From positions 20,405,501 to 20,469,500 of the forward strand of contig NC_088310.1 in assembly GCF_910592395.1 (NCBI RefSeq): a DNA stretch of 64,000 nucleotides, written 5' to 3'. Origin of the DNA: Lineus longissimus. Lineage: Eukaryota > Nemertea > Pilidiophora > Heteronemertea > Lineidae. Under the pieces are notes generated by a model. It saw nothing but the letters and a program-made list of their open reading frames with translations, had not been told where the DNA came from and did not search any database. The position numbers were made by a program, and so were the translations under genes. This document shows positions 1-13,195 of the stretch, in pieces; the stretch's first letter is position 1; each line of letters begins with the position of its first letter.

Positions 1-3000
1 AAAGTTTTTCGCGCTCTTTCATGTGGACTGACGTCTTAAATGCCGCAGTTTAAAAACCTTTAAGTAAGGCGTTTAAGAGGAGGAAAAAAGGTTTAGTTTT
101 TGTTTTGCAGAAGTGGTCTCAGGACAAATTCGAATTGGCTTTTCAAATGTATCAATATGAAGAAGGTTCTATTGAGAAATGCCGGTCTCAGCAGGGTATG
201 TAAATCCATCAAAAACAGACCCTGTCCAAGCTGGAAGGGACAGTACATGTATGTCTGCTATTATGACAATCTTACATTTGAATTGAAAATGCATGAATAA
301 CTGCGGGGGGGGGGGGGGCCCCATGGTATGACATGTATCTGACTATATTGTAAAATACCAAAATCAAGCCTGCATGACTTTGCACAGGGATGCTACACAC
401 GTCGACAAATTCTTAATTCAAGTCTGGCAATCAGTAAAACTATCCTTAGTTTTCTAACACGGCAGTAACCCCACAGCTTTGCCATATTAACGTGTCATTA
501 AGGCGTAAGAGGAGAGCCATCCCCTGCTCGTTCTGGCAGCCACAAACCAGGTGAGATAATTACAACTATGTATATAGATGCATATTTCCCCATCATCAAC
601 CATGACGTTGCACGTCAAAAACACAAGAAAACAGCGGTAGGCACGAAAATTAACATCTCAAAGTATTGTTTGTTTATATTTTCGCTAGACACGCGTTCTT
701 GTTTTAACAATAGACACACGCTTCAAAACAGCTGTGACCAAAAAAACCGAGGGGTTTGCAGACGATAGGGTGGAAACGAAACCTCCGAGTAAGTTGAACC
801 GAATCCACCAACAAATGTTAGTTACCTGCAACCAAACGGCAACAACTCCATGAGGAAACTCCATGCCACTCTAAACGTTGGATGGTCTACTTTGGGATTT
901 GTTGGGCGATAGTGCTGGACGAATCGATCCGAAGTTGCGGATGCCTTCATGCTGATCAGGTGGAGGTGCTCAAGGCTCCTGTGATAACAATAATTTCATT
1001 GTTTTAATTGATGTCAACACGATGTAGGACTGAGAGCTCGCAGCGCCACTTTACGTGTTAGTTTGCTTGATTCCTCATTGGTATCGAGTTCCTAAGTGTT
1101 TTGGCCACGTAACACAGTCAGTGCTGCATGGGCATGACATTCATGACATAATGGAAAGCTAGATTTACGCGATTGGACAAACCACGTATTTTCCAAATCA
1201 AAAGTCCTCATCAGTTCAATTTGTTAAATACGCTTCAAAGAAGAACCCGGCAAATTACAGTGTAATTTTTACTGGGAAAGTAAATCTAGCACTTTGTCGA
1301 AGGTGGTTTATATTGGTGAACACACTGACATGACTGGATTTCGTGGGGCCACGATGCATTCCTATGTTGTTCCCTGTTGTTCTCGAGTTGATTTGCCAAT
1401 TAGGCAATGCTCCTCCGAGTAATGAGTTTTCAAGATTCCCCTTACTTTCCACTTAGAATGATGCACTGGCCACGCTGAGAGCCTTTCAACTCTTTGGCAG
1501 TTTGTACTAAAACATACACGCTCTTGTTTGGGATACAGGTAGGAAAATAACAGTTCATTTGGATATACTTGAAGGGGAAACAAACAAGAGCTACCAAGTC
1601 ATTTCTCTTGATTGGTAATGTCAAAAACGTATAAGACTATTTAGAATTAGCAACTCGAAAACAAATCAACCGAAAAATGCGCAGCCATCACACCTATCGT
1701 GCGCCCATGGTGTACAGTGCCTTCTTAACTAAAACCTGGGCCGCCACTACAAAACAAGATTGTACACATATCGCCTTTCATTTACTCAGCACCAGGTTGA
1801 GAGGTTCTCTAATGCTTTATGTAATGCATTAGAAAGCCATGGACTATCGATGAGTCATCCCTTGGTTCATAGGATCTACCGCAGGCCATCAACGTGCGTT
1901 TTCGGTGAGCAAAAAACGGGCAATGGCCTGTTACAAGGTGGTCTAACTTTTTTAAAGTCTACATACGCACGAAACGAATGGGGGATTATATTACAGAAAA
2001 TGGCTGTGGATCGAATGGCTTCAAAAAAGACTTTGATTGACGAGCGTCTGATGCTGCACGTGCGTTGCTTTCCATAGTTGATTTCTGAAAGTAGCAGACG
2101 ACATTTGTTAACAGAGAAACATACCGAGTTTTTCTGAATGACCTAATATTTTGGGTAACTCAGTGATCATTTGAAGAAGTGTACTGTTCAGATAAAAAAA
2201 ATCAAATCCGACTTATCATAATATGGCAGAAGATTTATTTTGCAAAACGCACTGATAGTGTCTGTCGGCTCCGAAGACTCACAATTCTCTCCACAGGAAT
2301 TTTTTTGTACTTTTTCCACCTCTTCTATTTGAATCTCTATATATCGTACGCCATGTACGCCGTGTTTGTGCGGACCCGTAAGCGTTCACCATAATTATTT
2401 TCAGACATCCAGTAATGATGTATCCTTCACAATGACATTCAACGCTTTCTTTAAGAAATGAGAAACTTTAGGAACAACAGGGTTAAAGCTAATTGCTAAT
2501 TTGTTACCAAAAGGACAAACTTATCAGGCGATAGAGAACATTATTCATGACAGCACCACTTTTTAGACGCTAATTCAATTGAAGCAAATAGCTGGCTGTT
2601 TTGATTTAGTAAGAAAAAGTGATCGAAGTAGCAGAGTATGCGAACGGAGCTCATTACTAAGTCAAAATATTTACCATTTTCTCAAACCTTGAAACATTTA
2701 ATGAACAACACGAAACGGATACTTGGGAAAATACTTTAAAAAACATTCCAACTAATTTGTAAAATTCAAACAGGAGATTCACGCAGTAGGTGCCTCGCTG
2801 AAATTAATTTCGTCGGTTGGAACCGCATGACTATAAGGTCTCAACCTGATTGAGTTTGAAAACACTGATGGCAGTGTTTGAACACAAGCTCTTGAAGGTC
2901 ATGGGTTCAGTCAACAGCTACTGTATCATTAATTCATTGGCTGTTGAGTGGCTAACATCAGTCAAAAAACATCGCGCTAATCATGCTGACGGATTTTTTC

Positions 3001-3052
3001 ATGAATAGCTTTCAGCAGCTGACCAATTTTGCTAAAGTCTGGCCTATTCTGC
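1..3052. other. Non-coding stretch, no supported gene
   Basis: AT-rich sequence with only short open frames that lack recognisable domains or convincing splice sites. The one notable item is a run of 14 G at 305-318 followed directly by CCCC. I see nothing else to support. Confidence 0.6.
305..318. repeat. Homopolymer run of 14 G
   Basis: Fourteen consecutive G residues run directly into CCCC. Such a run can form G-quadruplex structures and is prone to length errors in assembly. A similar run of 12 G lies at 61870-61881. Confidence 0.95.
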
Positions 3053-3084
3053 CCACACTTAAAAGCACGTGCTTTTAAGTGTGG
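3053..3084. repeat. Perfect 32-bp palindrome centred on CACGTG
   Basis: The left half CCACACTTAAAAGCAC is followed without spacer by its exact reverse complement, centred on the E-box CACGTG. There is no loop, so single strands could fold into a 16-bp hairpin. It does not look like a transposon end, because no duplication flanks it. Confidence 0.9.
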
Positions 3085-6000
3085 TTTTAAAAGCTGGAAG
3101 TGTTCGTATGCGTATGAAACAGTATGTGCCTGTATCATAAAGCAAAATTATTTTTTTCAGGACAGCAAACGCAAACGCGTTGCAAACGAACTGTGTAAAG
3201 TCTTCATCATGTTCCATCATGTCTTCCTTTTACTGTATCAATCTTGACTGAAGGTAATGCCTCACCCATGCCAAATCTGATGAAACAGAATGTCCGATAT
3301 CGGTTAATTCTGGCATAATGTTTGATGTACATTGTTTGACAACATAGATGCATTTGGTATTTCCGTTTCTTGTGTTAATCAGTAATTTCGTTCTTGTTTT
3401 TCTAACATCTTCATGTATCTCTCGTTCTGTTGAAACTGTTTAGTAAAGGGGCCTGGGGACGCTGATGACCCCAGAGTTACTGGCTTCGCCTTTCTTCCTG
3501 ACTGTGTCTATTCCCAGGTGAACTAATTACTTATAATGATGTCAAATTAGAGATAAAATCTGCAAATATTTTGTCATAAAGGTAAATGGGCTGTTATCAT
3601 GATTTATAGTGGTCTTTCATCCGGAGGATCAAGACGAGAACCGGTAATATTTCTACTGTAGAGCTGTCATTATTTCGCGCCGGAAGCTCAGAGGCGCTGA
3701 GGAGCAGACGTGGCGGCCATGACTGAAACCTCGTGATTACCCACAACGATTACAAGACCGCTATCTGTCTAATAAAGGGCTTTGAGCTTGTGTACTCCAA
3801 CACGGTCCTAATGATACAATATCACAGTGAATTGACTTGTCTACTCTTCCCAATGCCTGTAATTCTTCGTTTGGTTGTGAGATCCTTGTAAAGTGGCGGT
3901 ATGTTTAACAAGTCAGATTAGCCGCTACTCGGGTCTGTTGTAACGAGGTGTTCGCGGATGTACGCGGCTAATGAGGGTGGTGAACCAGCCGCGGATTTGA
4001 GCGGTAGATCCGTCACAAAGGAGATAGGTTTACCACCATACAATCAAGATGTCCCCCTGAGACTGACTGATTGCACTGTTGTGGAACACGAAGGCTTGAA
4101 GGTGATCATTGAGGAAAACAAACACTGGGTGTAAAGTCTGACGTAAAATCACGTCTGCGAGAATGTAAAAGGACATGTCACGCATGGCATTCATCTCCGA
4201 TATGAACTGGTTTGGTGTTCAATACTTTTAATTATATATTCATATTTTATTGATTTCTAAGCGTAGGCTGTTCATGCTAATTGACATAAAGGGTTTCGTG
4301 TCGTTGCCCAAGCCACTATAAAAATATGATATGACGAAACTTCTACATGTCCCACACTGTCTCTTTAGCAGAAGTACGACTGTTGCAGCAGCTGAATAAT
4401 AAAAAAAAAACACCAGTCGGCGTTGTTCAACTGACATGAGTGATGCTGCCATGGCCAGCTTTATACAATAATTCGCCCGCAGGTAACGCAGGAAAGAAAA
4501 TTCCTTTGGCAATCCTTGCTATTGCATCTAATTACCGATTTCACGTCCGATAGCCAACTCGATAAAACTTCCATTAGACTAGGAGCAGTATGTCCTCCCT
4601 GGCTGTGGTCACTTCCGGATGAGGATTAGAGCGTCCCCTTATGTCCTCACAATTATACTGCATTGTGTATTTTTAGTTTTACAATTTATCTCATAGTCAC
4701 ACATGTACTACTCGTCACTTGTTTGCGTTTCATGCCCTGCAATTGTAGCTCCCACTGGGGAAGATCTGTTGACAATTAGCTATTTACTATCACATTTGCG
4801 AACTTATATATCAGAAAATTTCAACCGAATGTCACAGGGGAAAAATTTGCTATCCATTAGTTTTGTTTTGATTGACATGTTTCTTTGATATCTTATGTTT
4901 AGTTACTTGATTGTTGTTCTTTGCGGTAATAGTTACAATTAACCTGAGATGTTTCTTTTAGTGATACCAGACTCTCCCTGATAATGAGTTGCAATGCCAG
5001 TCAACTCAGGTCAACTCCGTCGTCTACAATTATGTGATGACGACAAATAAGGAAAGTTGAAAGAACCAGAGGATAAACGCTCTAATCATTATCCAAGAAG
5101 TCCAAAGTATCAACCTCTTCCATGTCTTCCCTACTTTGACCGTTAACATGAAAATTAAGTCATCTGTTGTTCACGGTTTTTCTAATTTTCTTAACAGCCT
5201 TTGGAAGAGTTAAAACGGTAAACATTTTCAAGAAAAAAAGTGTTTCACATTGACGCCGCGAGCGGAGAAGTTATTCAAAATCATATCAGAAAGTTGATCT
5301 GATTTGTCAGTAAAAAACTAACCCAAAAAACTCCCAGTTGAAAAAATACGGCAATAGGGGAAGGGAACTGACATTGGTTAAAGTATAAAATGTACACATA
5401 CCTAGCAGTCTTTCAATATGAATAAATTTTATTTATTAAATCTATTGAAAGACTCTGTACCCCGCAGTAAGAAGATGGATTTTATCATATAGTCGGCGAT
5501 TTATAAACTTTAAGATATCAATACTTTTCAATAAATCGTATGTGTTCGCGTCATTCCGGATATGATTAGGAAGGAGATGTTCAATTATCAAGCAAAATGT
5601 TTCCTACAAGACCATTACTCGGATCATAAAAGTGAAAACAATGAGTTTTTCATACCAATTTTGCCATTTTTAAGTTATATTGCGTGAGGAAGTTGATAAT
5701 TGTCTTTTCGCTTTCCTGTCTTAAGTTATGTCATTCAATTATGGCATTATTCGGTGGCCAAAGGTGAAACGCAAGTCGTTGCGTCTAAACTTTTGACGAA
5801 CTGACTTCCTCGAAGGGACATCACGCTGCAGTGTGAACACAGCATGATTAGAGTGATCAAGTATTACCTTGGAGTGAGAACACAGTCATTTTGTGGCAGA
5901 CAACTTTTATCTTTGATCATGAAAACTAACCACGCACCTGCATGCATCTAAAAGAGACGAGATCTCAATATTGACGCTAGAGTAGGCCAATGAAATGATA

Positions 6001-7528
6001 TCATTAGCACACGATGGCCAATTTCTGCGATTGTAACGCCAACACAGTGGCCACCACAAAGGCGACCACGAACAACTCGCCAACTCGTCATTTCTTTATC
6101 ATCGGTATCGCCGCCGCAGGGTGAAGATGATGGGCTCAGCCGAGTAAAACATCGGTCAACTGCATCTGCCACCAATTGCTTCTGGAAGGTCTCATCTGAA
6201 ATTTAGAGTGTAAAATGAAAAGAAACAGGTAGCATGAAAACGACGGCTTAGTGAACAAGGGGAAAAACTCTCCGTGGAAGAAAAAGTGAAGAGTGCAGAA
6301 TGCTTTTCTGGTGAACATCAAAGGGAATAGCCACCTTATCGAAGCTAACAGCGGCAATAAAGCAGTCAATTGATGCCAACACTATTCTCGACACTTGACA
6401 TGGTACTTCTGGTTCAAGTCCCCTAATCTTCGATCTAAGAACATTTAAGTGCTACTAAAGCACCAGTTAATCACACCAAAAACGATCGAATTAAAGCCTT
6501 TGGTCATTTCTTTGCATGTAGTCGATAAAAGCAAAATATATCGTACAAATTGTCTTGGCGTCTTATGTGTAAATAAACCTTTCTTTGAATGTAAACTTAG
6601 GTCTTAGGAGGGTCGAAATCGGATGTTATCCGAATATCCCCTTGCTGGGTTTACCTCCCACCAATAGTGAGTTTCCAGTCGATCGAGTCCTCCTTTGAAA
6701 TTGGACAAATAGGTAGCAAATTCTTCATAACATTTGCTTAGATTTTCCAAACAAACCTTAAAAGCTGAATATATCTGGGATTAAATAAGTTTTGGCTCTG
6801 ATGAACATATTCTAAGGTTGTTTAACCTGATCTTGGGGATTTTAGAATTTTGCTGCAATTTTGTGAAATGAGGTGGAAGACTGGACAAAACTTGCCACAA
6901 AGTCATAAAAGTCACATACATCTGCTATTTTAAAGGAATATTCCCGGTCAATAGACTTAATGGATCTTAGAATTTGAATTTGAAATCAGAAACGTACGTG
7001 CCATCGTAGAATCAATCAAAAGTCTTTGGCAGTAACTGTTCTAACATCTCGTGTTCAATCGCATCGATGAGCAGTGTCACGTTACAAATAAACGTATCAT
7101 CAGCACACTTGAACTGGTACCGAGGTTCTTTTGACTCGACTACATCGATGTCAACCCCCTTTAAATATGTATACTAGTAATGCGTTTGTTTTGTTAAACA
7201 TGGTCTCTAAAATACCTTGGCCATTAAGTAGGGATCCTTAGTGACTTGAGGCGGAAAGAACTGCACATCTGTCACCCAAACTATGGGTAAGGTGTTTGTC
7301 CTGTAAGTATTGAGCGAATTAGCAAGAATGCTACAAAGTAAGTCGAGGGCTGAGGCGAAAGTTGGCAACCTTAGCAACTTATATATACAGCGCAAATATT
7401 GAGTTATACATAATTCACGGAATTTGTATCTCCAGTCAACCAGTATTTCGCATATAGATTTGATGATCAGATTCCTCTTTCTATCTTTAAGTGAAATCAT
7501 GAGGAAGTTTAAATAGGACCTCCTTGTG
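3085..7528. other. Non-coding stretch, no supported gene
   Basis: No coding frame here can be supported. Roughly 3640-4140 is less AT-rich than its surroundings and lacks an open frame, so it is a candidate regulatory element by composition only. A small AT-rich stem-loop lies at 5407-5454. Confidence 0.5.
5407..5454. repeat. 48-nt stem-loop
   Basis: AGTCTTTCAAT at 5407-5417 is matched exactly by its reverse complement at 5444-5454, and an inner AATAAAT/ATTTATT pair extends the stem. It may be a decayed MITE or chance in AT-rich DNA. Nothing marks it as a microRNA precursor. Confidence 0.5.
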
Positions 7529-8497
7529 TTAATAATAGGAAATGGCGAAATTGTCCAATGATGAGTTTCTTAGTTTAAAACTAGCTGCTTTTCTTCTGAA
7601 AGAAAGGGACGCTGTGTAAGGTTTGTACGGGTTGACGTTCATGTACATGTAATGTACATACATGTGTCATGTGCATATCTATTGCATTCACATGGATCCT
7701 TCGACCAACTCGAGCCGATCACCTGGTTTCCATCCCCAACACCGGACCACACATACCACAGGCAATTTTAACGAGGTAGATAAAGGAACCGGCTTTCGAA
7801 TATGGTAACCTGGTAAAAGTTGAAATATCGAATAACATAATAGAAACAAAACAATACGTTATTACAAAAGTGCATCTTACACAGCGTGTACCATTTCTGT
7901 GTAGACTTTTTGTTGATCTCGATTTTCGAAAGATACAATAGAAACTTGATCCTCTTGGTCTTTTTTAGGAAACCTATAAGGCAATTTGCCTCCGGGGAAA
8001 TGATCGTATTTTTGCAGAAAGCGGTGAGCAACGAGATGATCGCGGTGACGTAATGCAAATCTCTCAGTGTGCCGCCCCACTAGCTGTCTGCCTTGGGGGT
8101 CGACTGTCGGCGAAATGCTGATCAGGGCAAAGCGGCCTGAAAGAAGGCCCCCAGAGCATATGCATAATCTGAAGCGGGGAGAGTAAAAAGAGAGGTACAT
8201 TGACAAGGGGTACCACTCCATTGTTATTTAGGAACAGTTCCTAGCTGTTATAGAGTGAGTTCTGGGGCTAGTGCTCCCGGCTGTGGTTTCCGAGGATAGG
8301 GGCCACCAACGTGCACTCCTGAATGCATAGCTTGTAGCAAACCAGGGAAAGGATACCACAAATGGGTATACCGTCCTGAGGCATTGGCAATACCTGAACC
8401 ATACCTTGTCTGTCGGTCTGCACCTTATTGTCAAAGACTCCCGAAGGAAGATGGCAACAGTCACTAGTGCGATACCACACACGTTTGCCACGCCCAT
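7529..8497 (-). CDS. Possible three-exon gene, small protein of unknown family
   Basis: I do not recognise the product. A model joins exons 8497-8394, 8168-7881 and 7595-7529 (stop TAA), giving 152 codons. The ATG at 8497 has A at -3 and G at +4. The first exon encodes a hydrophobic stretch (residues 7-18, VCGIALVTVAIF) that could be a signal peptide or anchor. The middle exon is the strongest part: a pyrimidine-rich acceptor ending CGCTTCAG, an open frame with protein-like composition (charged segment with RHTERFALRHRDH, then HFPGGKLPYRFPKK), and a GTAAGA donor. The last exon follows a CCCTTTCTTTCAG acceptor. Phases agree across both introns (225 and 285 bp). The region is richer in GC than its flanks, which suits coding DNA. 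The middle exon could instead begin at the second acceptor (exon start 8136). The outer exons are much less certain than the middle one. Confidence 0.3.
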
Positions 8498-11400
8498 GAT
8501 GGAGAATTCTCCATGCTTTTTGTACACTTCTGTTAGCTAGCTCCTCGGTTTTCCTTCAACTTACATAGTAAAAATCACGTTCAAATTATTTTTCTTTATG
8601 ATTTTGTTGTTATTTAACGTACTAAATCTTCAAACTAAGCTTAAAGTCTTATACGACTTTGTTGACAAAAATATCACAAAAAACTGACGCACAAAGGCAG
8701 AATACATTAATGTGGTTGGTAAATTCAAAGCAATGCAAATGACACGAATTCCCTTGCTAGATACTTTCTTTGACCAGCTCCCAATTTTGAGTTGCATTTG
8801 TTATAATTTCACCCTAATCTAATTGAATATTGTGAATAACTCCGGGTATCAAGTTCTGTTTGTTAATAAAGTCCGCTGATGCTCCATTCATCCAGAACTG
8901 ATACACCACTGGTATGCACAAAGAAAGAGGAGGCTGAGCTCGAGTAATCACGCTCGGCACTGTTAAGATATAAAGAGGTGTGTTTCAATTTTGAAGATGA
9001 AATTTCAACATTATTGTCCATTGTGTCAATGTTGAGTCTTAAAACATTCGATAAGGAAATGCAACTCATTGTCTACGGGGAAACAGGCTGGTGACCCATT
9101 GCCGTAACAAAAATCTATTTTGGTTTGTTGATCTTAGGGCGTCTGCTTGGTGTCTTCAGGCCATTCAGTCATTTTCTGTGCCTAATTTAGAGTTCCATAA
9201 CATCCGCAAACTGGTTACAAGGGCCAAATCGTCTTATTTATCCCTTCTCACAACCTGCACGGGGTTCTATTGAAATAAGTTTAATTCTTGGGCGATGGTT
9301 TTCCGTGCCGTGCGCTGTACCAGATGTGCTTGTTTGTGTATCACCACCGTCATTGTGACTCCGTATCGTCCCCTCACAAAGTGGGCTGGAGATTATTTGG
9401 ATTTCACCAACGATGAAGTTTTTAATTTCCATAAATTTACATTTTTATAATCGATCCAATTTCAACATTGCAAAATAAACATTTTCGTTAAAGTGAAAAG
9501 GTGTTACATATTACACGAAACATGCCAAGGGATTGGTGCCCCGTATTAAGGTGCTGCCCCTACGCAAACAACCCAAGGACGATACTGTCTCACCTGCCAC
9601 ATGGTAGGGTATTGGGAAGAAACTGGGAGATCCATTGATGCTCAGGGCTCGGCAACCGTACGGTTAGTTATTGGACATGAAATCAAGCTCCGGCATTTTC
9701 CTTGTGTGAGAGCTTGAAGTGAAAATAAATATCGCACGCAGCTTCTTGTGGTCAGCAACACTTCTGTCATCACGGGTGTCCAGTAAGCCACGAAGCTGAT
9801 CTTAAGTCAAATTACCTAATTACATGCGAGTTGTGTCAATTTAGGACCCTTTGCCGAGGGCTTGAGGAAGCACCGTTGACATGGACCGATATGGCACGCG
9901 AACCCTTCCCCGAGAGCTTGGGGGATGATGACAGAGTAAGTATGGCACGGCGCGAAGAGCCGGCGATGGCGTAACTGCGAACAGCTGGACATGGTTGCTG
10001 CGGTCATGGTGAACTGGCCGGACATACCGTATTTGACGGTCTTGTATGGCCTTGAGCTTAGTTACCATCTCTTTCCTTGGATATCAAGATATTTTTAATC
10101 AAGGAGATGTTTGATCTCAACCAGTTGCGGGTTTAATTGAACAGTGATCTTAACGGACTAAATTTTATGCTTTCAAACCAACTTCCCAATAGCTCTTTGT
10201 GTCGAGGTACATTGGCTTGGATGGTTAAGAATTGAGAAAAAACTTCTATGCAGTCATAAATCCAAAAGGATATCATTGTTTTATAAGATTTGATTTGTCC
10301 CTCGTTGGTGAAATCAACTTTTATCGACACCTATAATCGAGATAAGGATTCCGTAAAAGTTCATGTATTCCGACCCTTTCCGATTCGATCACAAACTGAA
10401 ACCCCGGAAATGTTATCCGACCTTTCTCGATTTCACCCCATCAAACTATTGATAATTCCGCTGAAAAGTGAAGCTTTCTGATTTGAGGTTTATACTCGAA
10501 TAAACATGTTACTTTACTTTAGTGTGATGTAGGATAGCTTTACTTTACTTTAGTGTGATGTAGGATAGCCCTGCAATTGTACGGTTATTTATAGCGTTTT
10601 CGCTTGTCAGAGTCATGGATATATATCAAAGTTGTATTCTCAGACCTGGAATCCTCGATCAGGAAAATTCATTGATTACTTCAATTTGATCAATGGAAGG
10701 GAAGTTTGATCTGTATCCAGGGGCGACTTCTGACAGTAGGAGTATGAATGTAAATGTGTGGATGTTAAATTCGCATCGTTTACACTCGTTTTAATGAGAG
10801 TCATGTGACCAATGGGTTCGATTGAGGACATCAACTTTCAGAAATAGATGGATAGATTCTAAAAATATTTTTCGAGCAATTATTTTAGTAGTGCTTATTA
10901 CTTTATTTAGAATTTTCTGTCAGGAAGTGATACAGTAACTCTAATTTTGGTTTGCATACTTATTTGGTTATGATAGTCTTCATTGAGATTATTTGCGTCA
11001 AAAAGTCTGCATTTGGTGATTGACCTTGCGAGATAAACACTGAGTTGATTTGATTATGTCATCGTAATTAAAATTAGCGCGTTTTGTGTTTCAACGATTG
11101 AAGACATCGAGCCCAAGGACTGATTAAGTGAGCCGAACATCCATTACCTCATTAACTAAAAATAACCATCATATTATTTTTGATGATATTTATATTTCGA
11201 TACGTCAATCTTACAAAATACCCATTTTGCAATAATCTGTTGATTAAACTAAAGAAACACATTGCCAGACAAAAAACCCTGATCCTTCTACATGTACACG
11301 TTGCAATAGCCACGTTTGGGATTTTTTGGTGGCGGTGTAGTGCCTCCGGTTTCTTACTAGTCATGTCGTCCCTGATTCGATCCCGGAGTCAACGTTTAAA

Positions 11401-13086
11401 CATTTACAGAGAGTGCTGAACATTGATTCGTTCAAGTCGATACTTGAACTGAGTAGCCAACATCTATCTTCGCCAAATTGTAGGATCCGCCACGCCTTTT
11501 ACCCCCGTTACAGTCTAAATATTAGTCTACATTATATACCGATCGACGTTGACTTGTCGATCGGAAGAATACGCTCATCTCTATTCTGGGAAGGTTTACT
11601 TCCTGGTCTTCGATTGACACTTGTGGTCCTACCCATATCAGACTGATGCGAAACAGCCACCCCCGCGCGTGCACCGACCTCGGTGGCCAAATTAGGGTGC
11701 GAAAGTCAAACAAACAGAAACATGTTACACTTGGTTCGGTAATTAGCGGGACATCCATCATCTGGGTGACGCTGATCAGAATCACATTAGGCGTAGGCTA
11801 CTGTCTAAACATGGTCCCAACCAGCCAACGTCCTTGCCTCACACCTTCCCTTTAAAGGAAAATGAGCTTACTTTAAATTAGTAAGTGAAAGGGCAAACGT
11901 CCTTGGCTATTCAAAAATCTCGTGGTAATTTCTCCTGGCGATAAAGGTTTATGCACCCTTAGGACAGATGACAAATGGACAACACCCTTGGGCCTCAATA
12001 ACTACTCAGTTATACAAAAAGTGGGCCTTGACCTTTTTAAGAAATTTCACCCTTATTTTATCAAGACAGACATTTTACTGCTAATTACGAACTTTATAGG
12101 CCCAGGGTAAAACGAGACGGTTTTAACAGAATGTGCACCTTGAATGCAACTTGTTGAACGCTGGGCCCTCCATTGTTCCCTGCGATGATAAATGCCAGGT
12201 AAAGTACTCTATTAACCATGAAAGAAATGGAAAGACTTCTGTCACTAAAAGGGTCCTCAGAGGGAAGCTGGACTCAAAACTATTACCTACAACAAATAAC
12301 GCCATCAAGAACTTTTAGAATGTTTAACTTATCATGAACTACAGTGTCTATTATTCTGGACTATTTTTTGAATGATACGTCAATAGGAAAGACATCCTGG
12401 TATCATTACAAACTTTCGGATGAATCCAGTTCGGCTCAACCAGCATCACAATAAATCGTTTGGATTTTTTGTTTCTCGGGGGCAGAAACCCAGGTGCAAC
12501 TACGTCCAAGTTTACCATATTCGGTCTGTAGACGCACTCTCAATGGCGTCACAGCCACGGGCCTATAAACAGACATACAACAACAAACCAGATCAGACAT
12601 CTAACAAAACCTAGACAGAACACTGATTTTTAGATGACTACCCAATAATTTCATAGTTGTTTGTGTGATTGATTACGCCAACAGGATCACTGCAAGGAAA
12701 AATCCGATTGAAATCAGAAATAGCTTGGATCGTATTACGCTTTCCGAAATACGTGTTGAGCCAGGTTTCCTCCTGCAGTGACTCGATAATTCAATGCGAA
12801 TGAGGGGAGCATTTTAGGTTTAGGGCAGAAATAGCCATAGGTGTTGATAAATTCAATATTGAGAAAATGCTCTGCCCTTCGTGACGTATTCGGCGGACGG
12901 TGCAATGGTCGGAATCGGAAACAGTAAATAGTTTTTAGCCGTAAATAATACGCGACAACATAAATAGCTAATGGCGGTGGTTATTTAGATAAATAGTCGA
13001 TAGATAATCATCGGTTGTCTGTTCGGAACAGCAACAAATCGATGAGGATCGATCAGTCCAGCATAGATGCAAAGAGGAGACGTGGA
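8498..13086. other. Non-coding stretch, no supported gene
   Basis: Only short frames without recognisable domains. It includes a two-copy 31-bp tandem repeat at 10509-10569 and an A/T-box cluster beginning near 12925. A 91-bp open segment at 9843-9933 ends in a good GTAAGT donor but cannot be linked to other exons. Confidence 0.5.
10509..10569. repeat. Two-copy tandem repeat, 31-bp period
   Basis: A 30-bp unit beginning TTACTTTACTTTAGTG and ending GTAGGATAGC occurs at 10509-10538 and again at 10540-10569, identical in both copies. The identity indicates a recent local duplication. Confidence 0.9.
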
Positions 13087-13195
13087 CTATTTTTAGCGCC
13101 CTTGGACTATTTTTAGACGGAGTCGCGCCCATGACTGAAGGCTGGAGAACCAGATGTGTGGGCTCGCCAACTCATGTATCTGCTATTTAAACCCG
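12925..13195. promoter_or_regulatory. Cluster of MEF2-like and related A/T boxes
   Basis: Two exact matches to the MEF2 consensus (YTA, four A/T, TAR) read CTATTTTTAG at 13087-13096 and 13107-13116. They share the longer context GGACTATTTTTAG with a 20-bp period. Four further TAAATAG/CTATTTA boxes lie within about 260 bp. This density is what a MADS-box enhancer would look like, but such sites are also common in AT-rich DNA. No target gene can be named. Confidence 0.35.

Noticed and set aside
1760-2077. 105-codon plus-strand frame
   Set aside because: No true ATG at its start and no domain.
6412-6422. GGTTCAAGTCC, a tRNA/SINE B-box match
   Set aside because: No matching A-box, acceptor stem or cloverleaf could be built around it.
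9843-9933. 91-bp open segment with a GTAAGT donor on the plus strand
   Set aside because: Weak acceptor, no partner exons and an internal direct repeat; not enough to call.
11330-11384. tRNA-derived SINE head ending near GATTCGATCCC
   Set aside because: The A-box is unclear, no poly-A or simple-repeat tail follows and no second copy is in the window.
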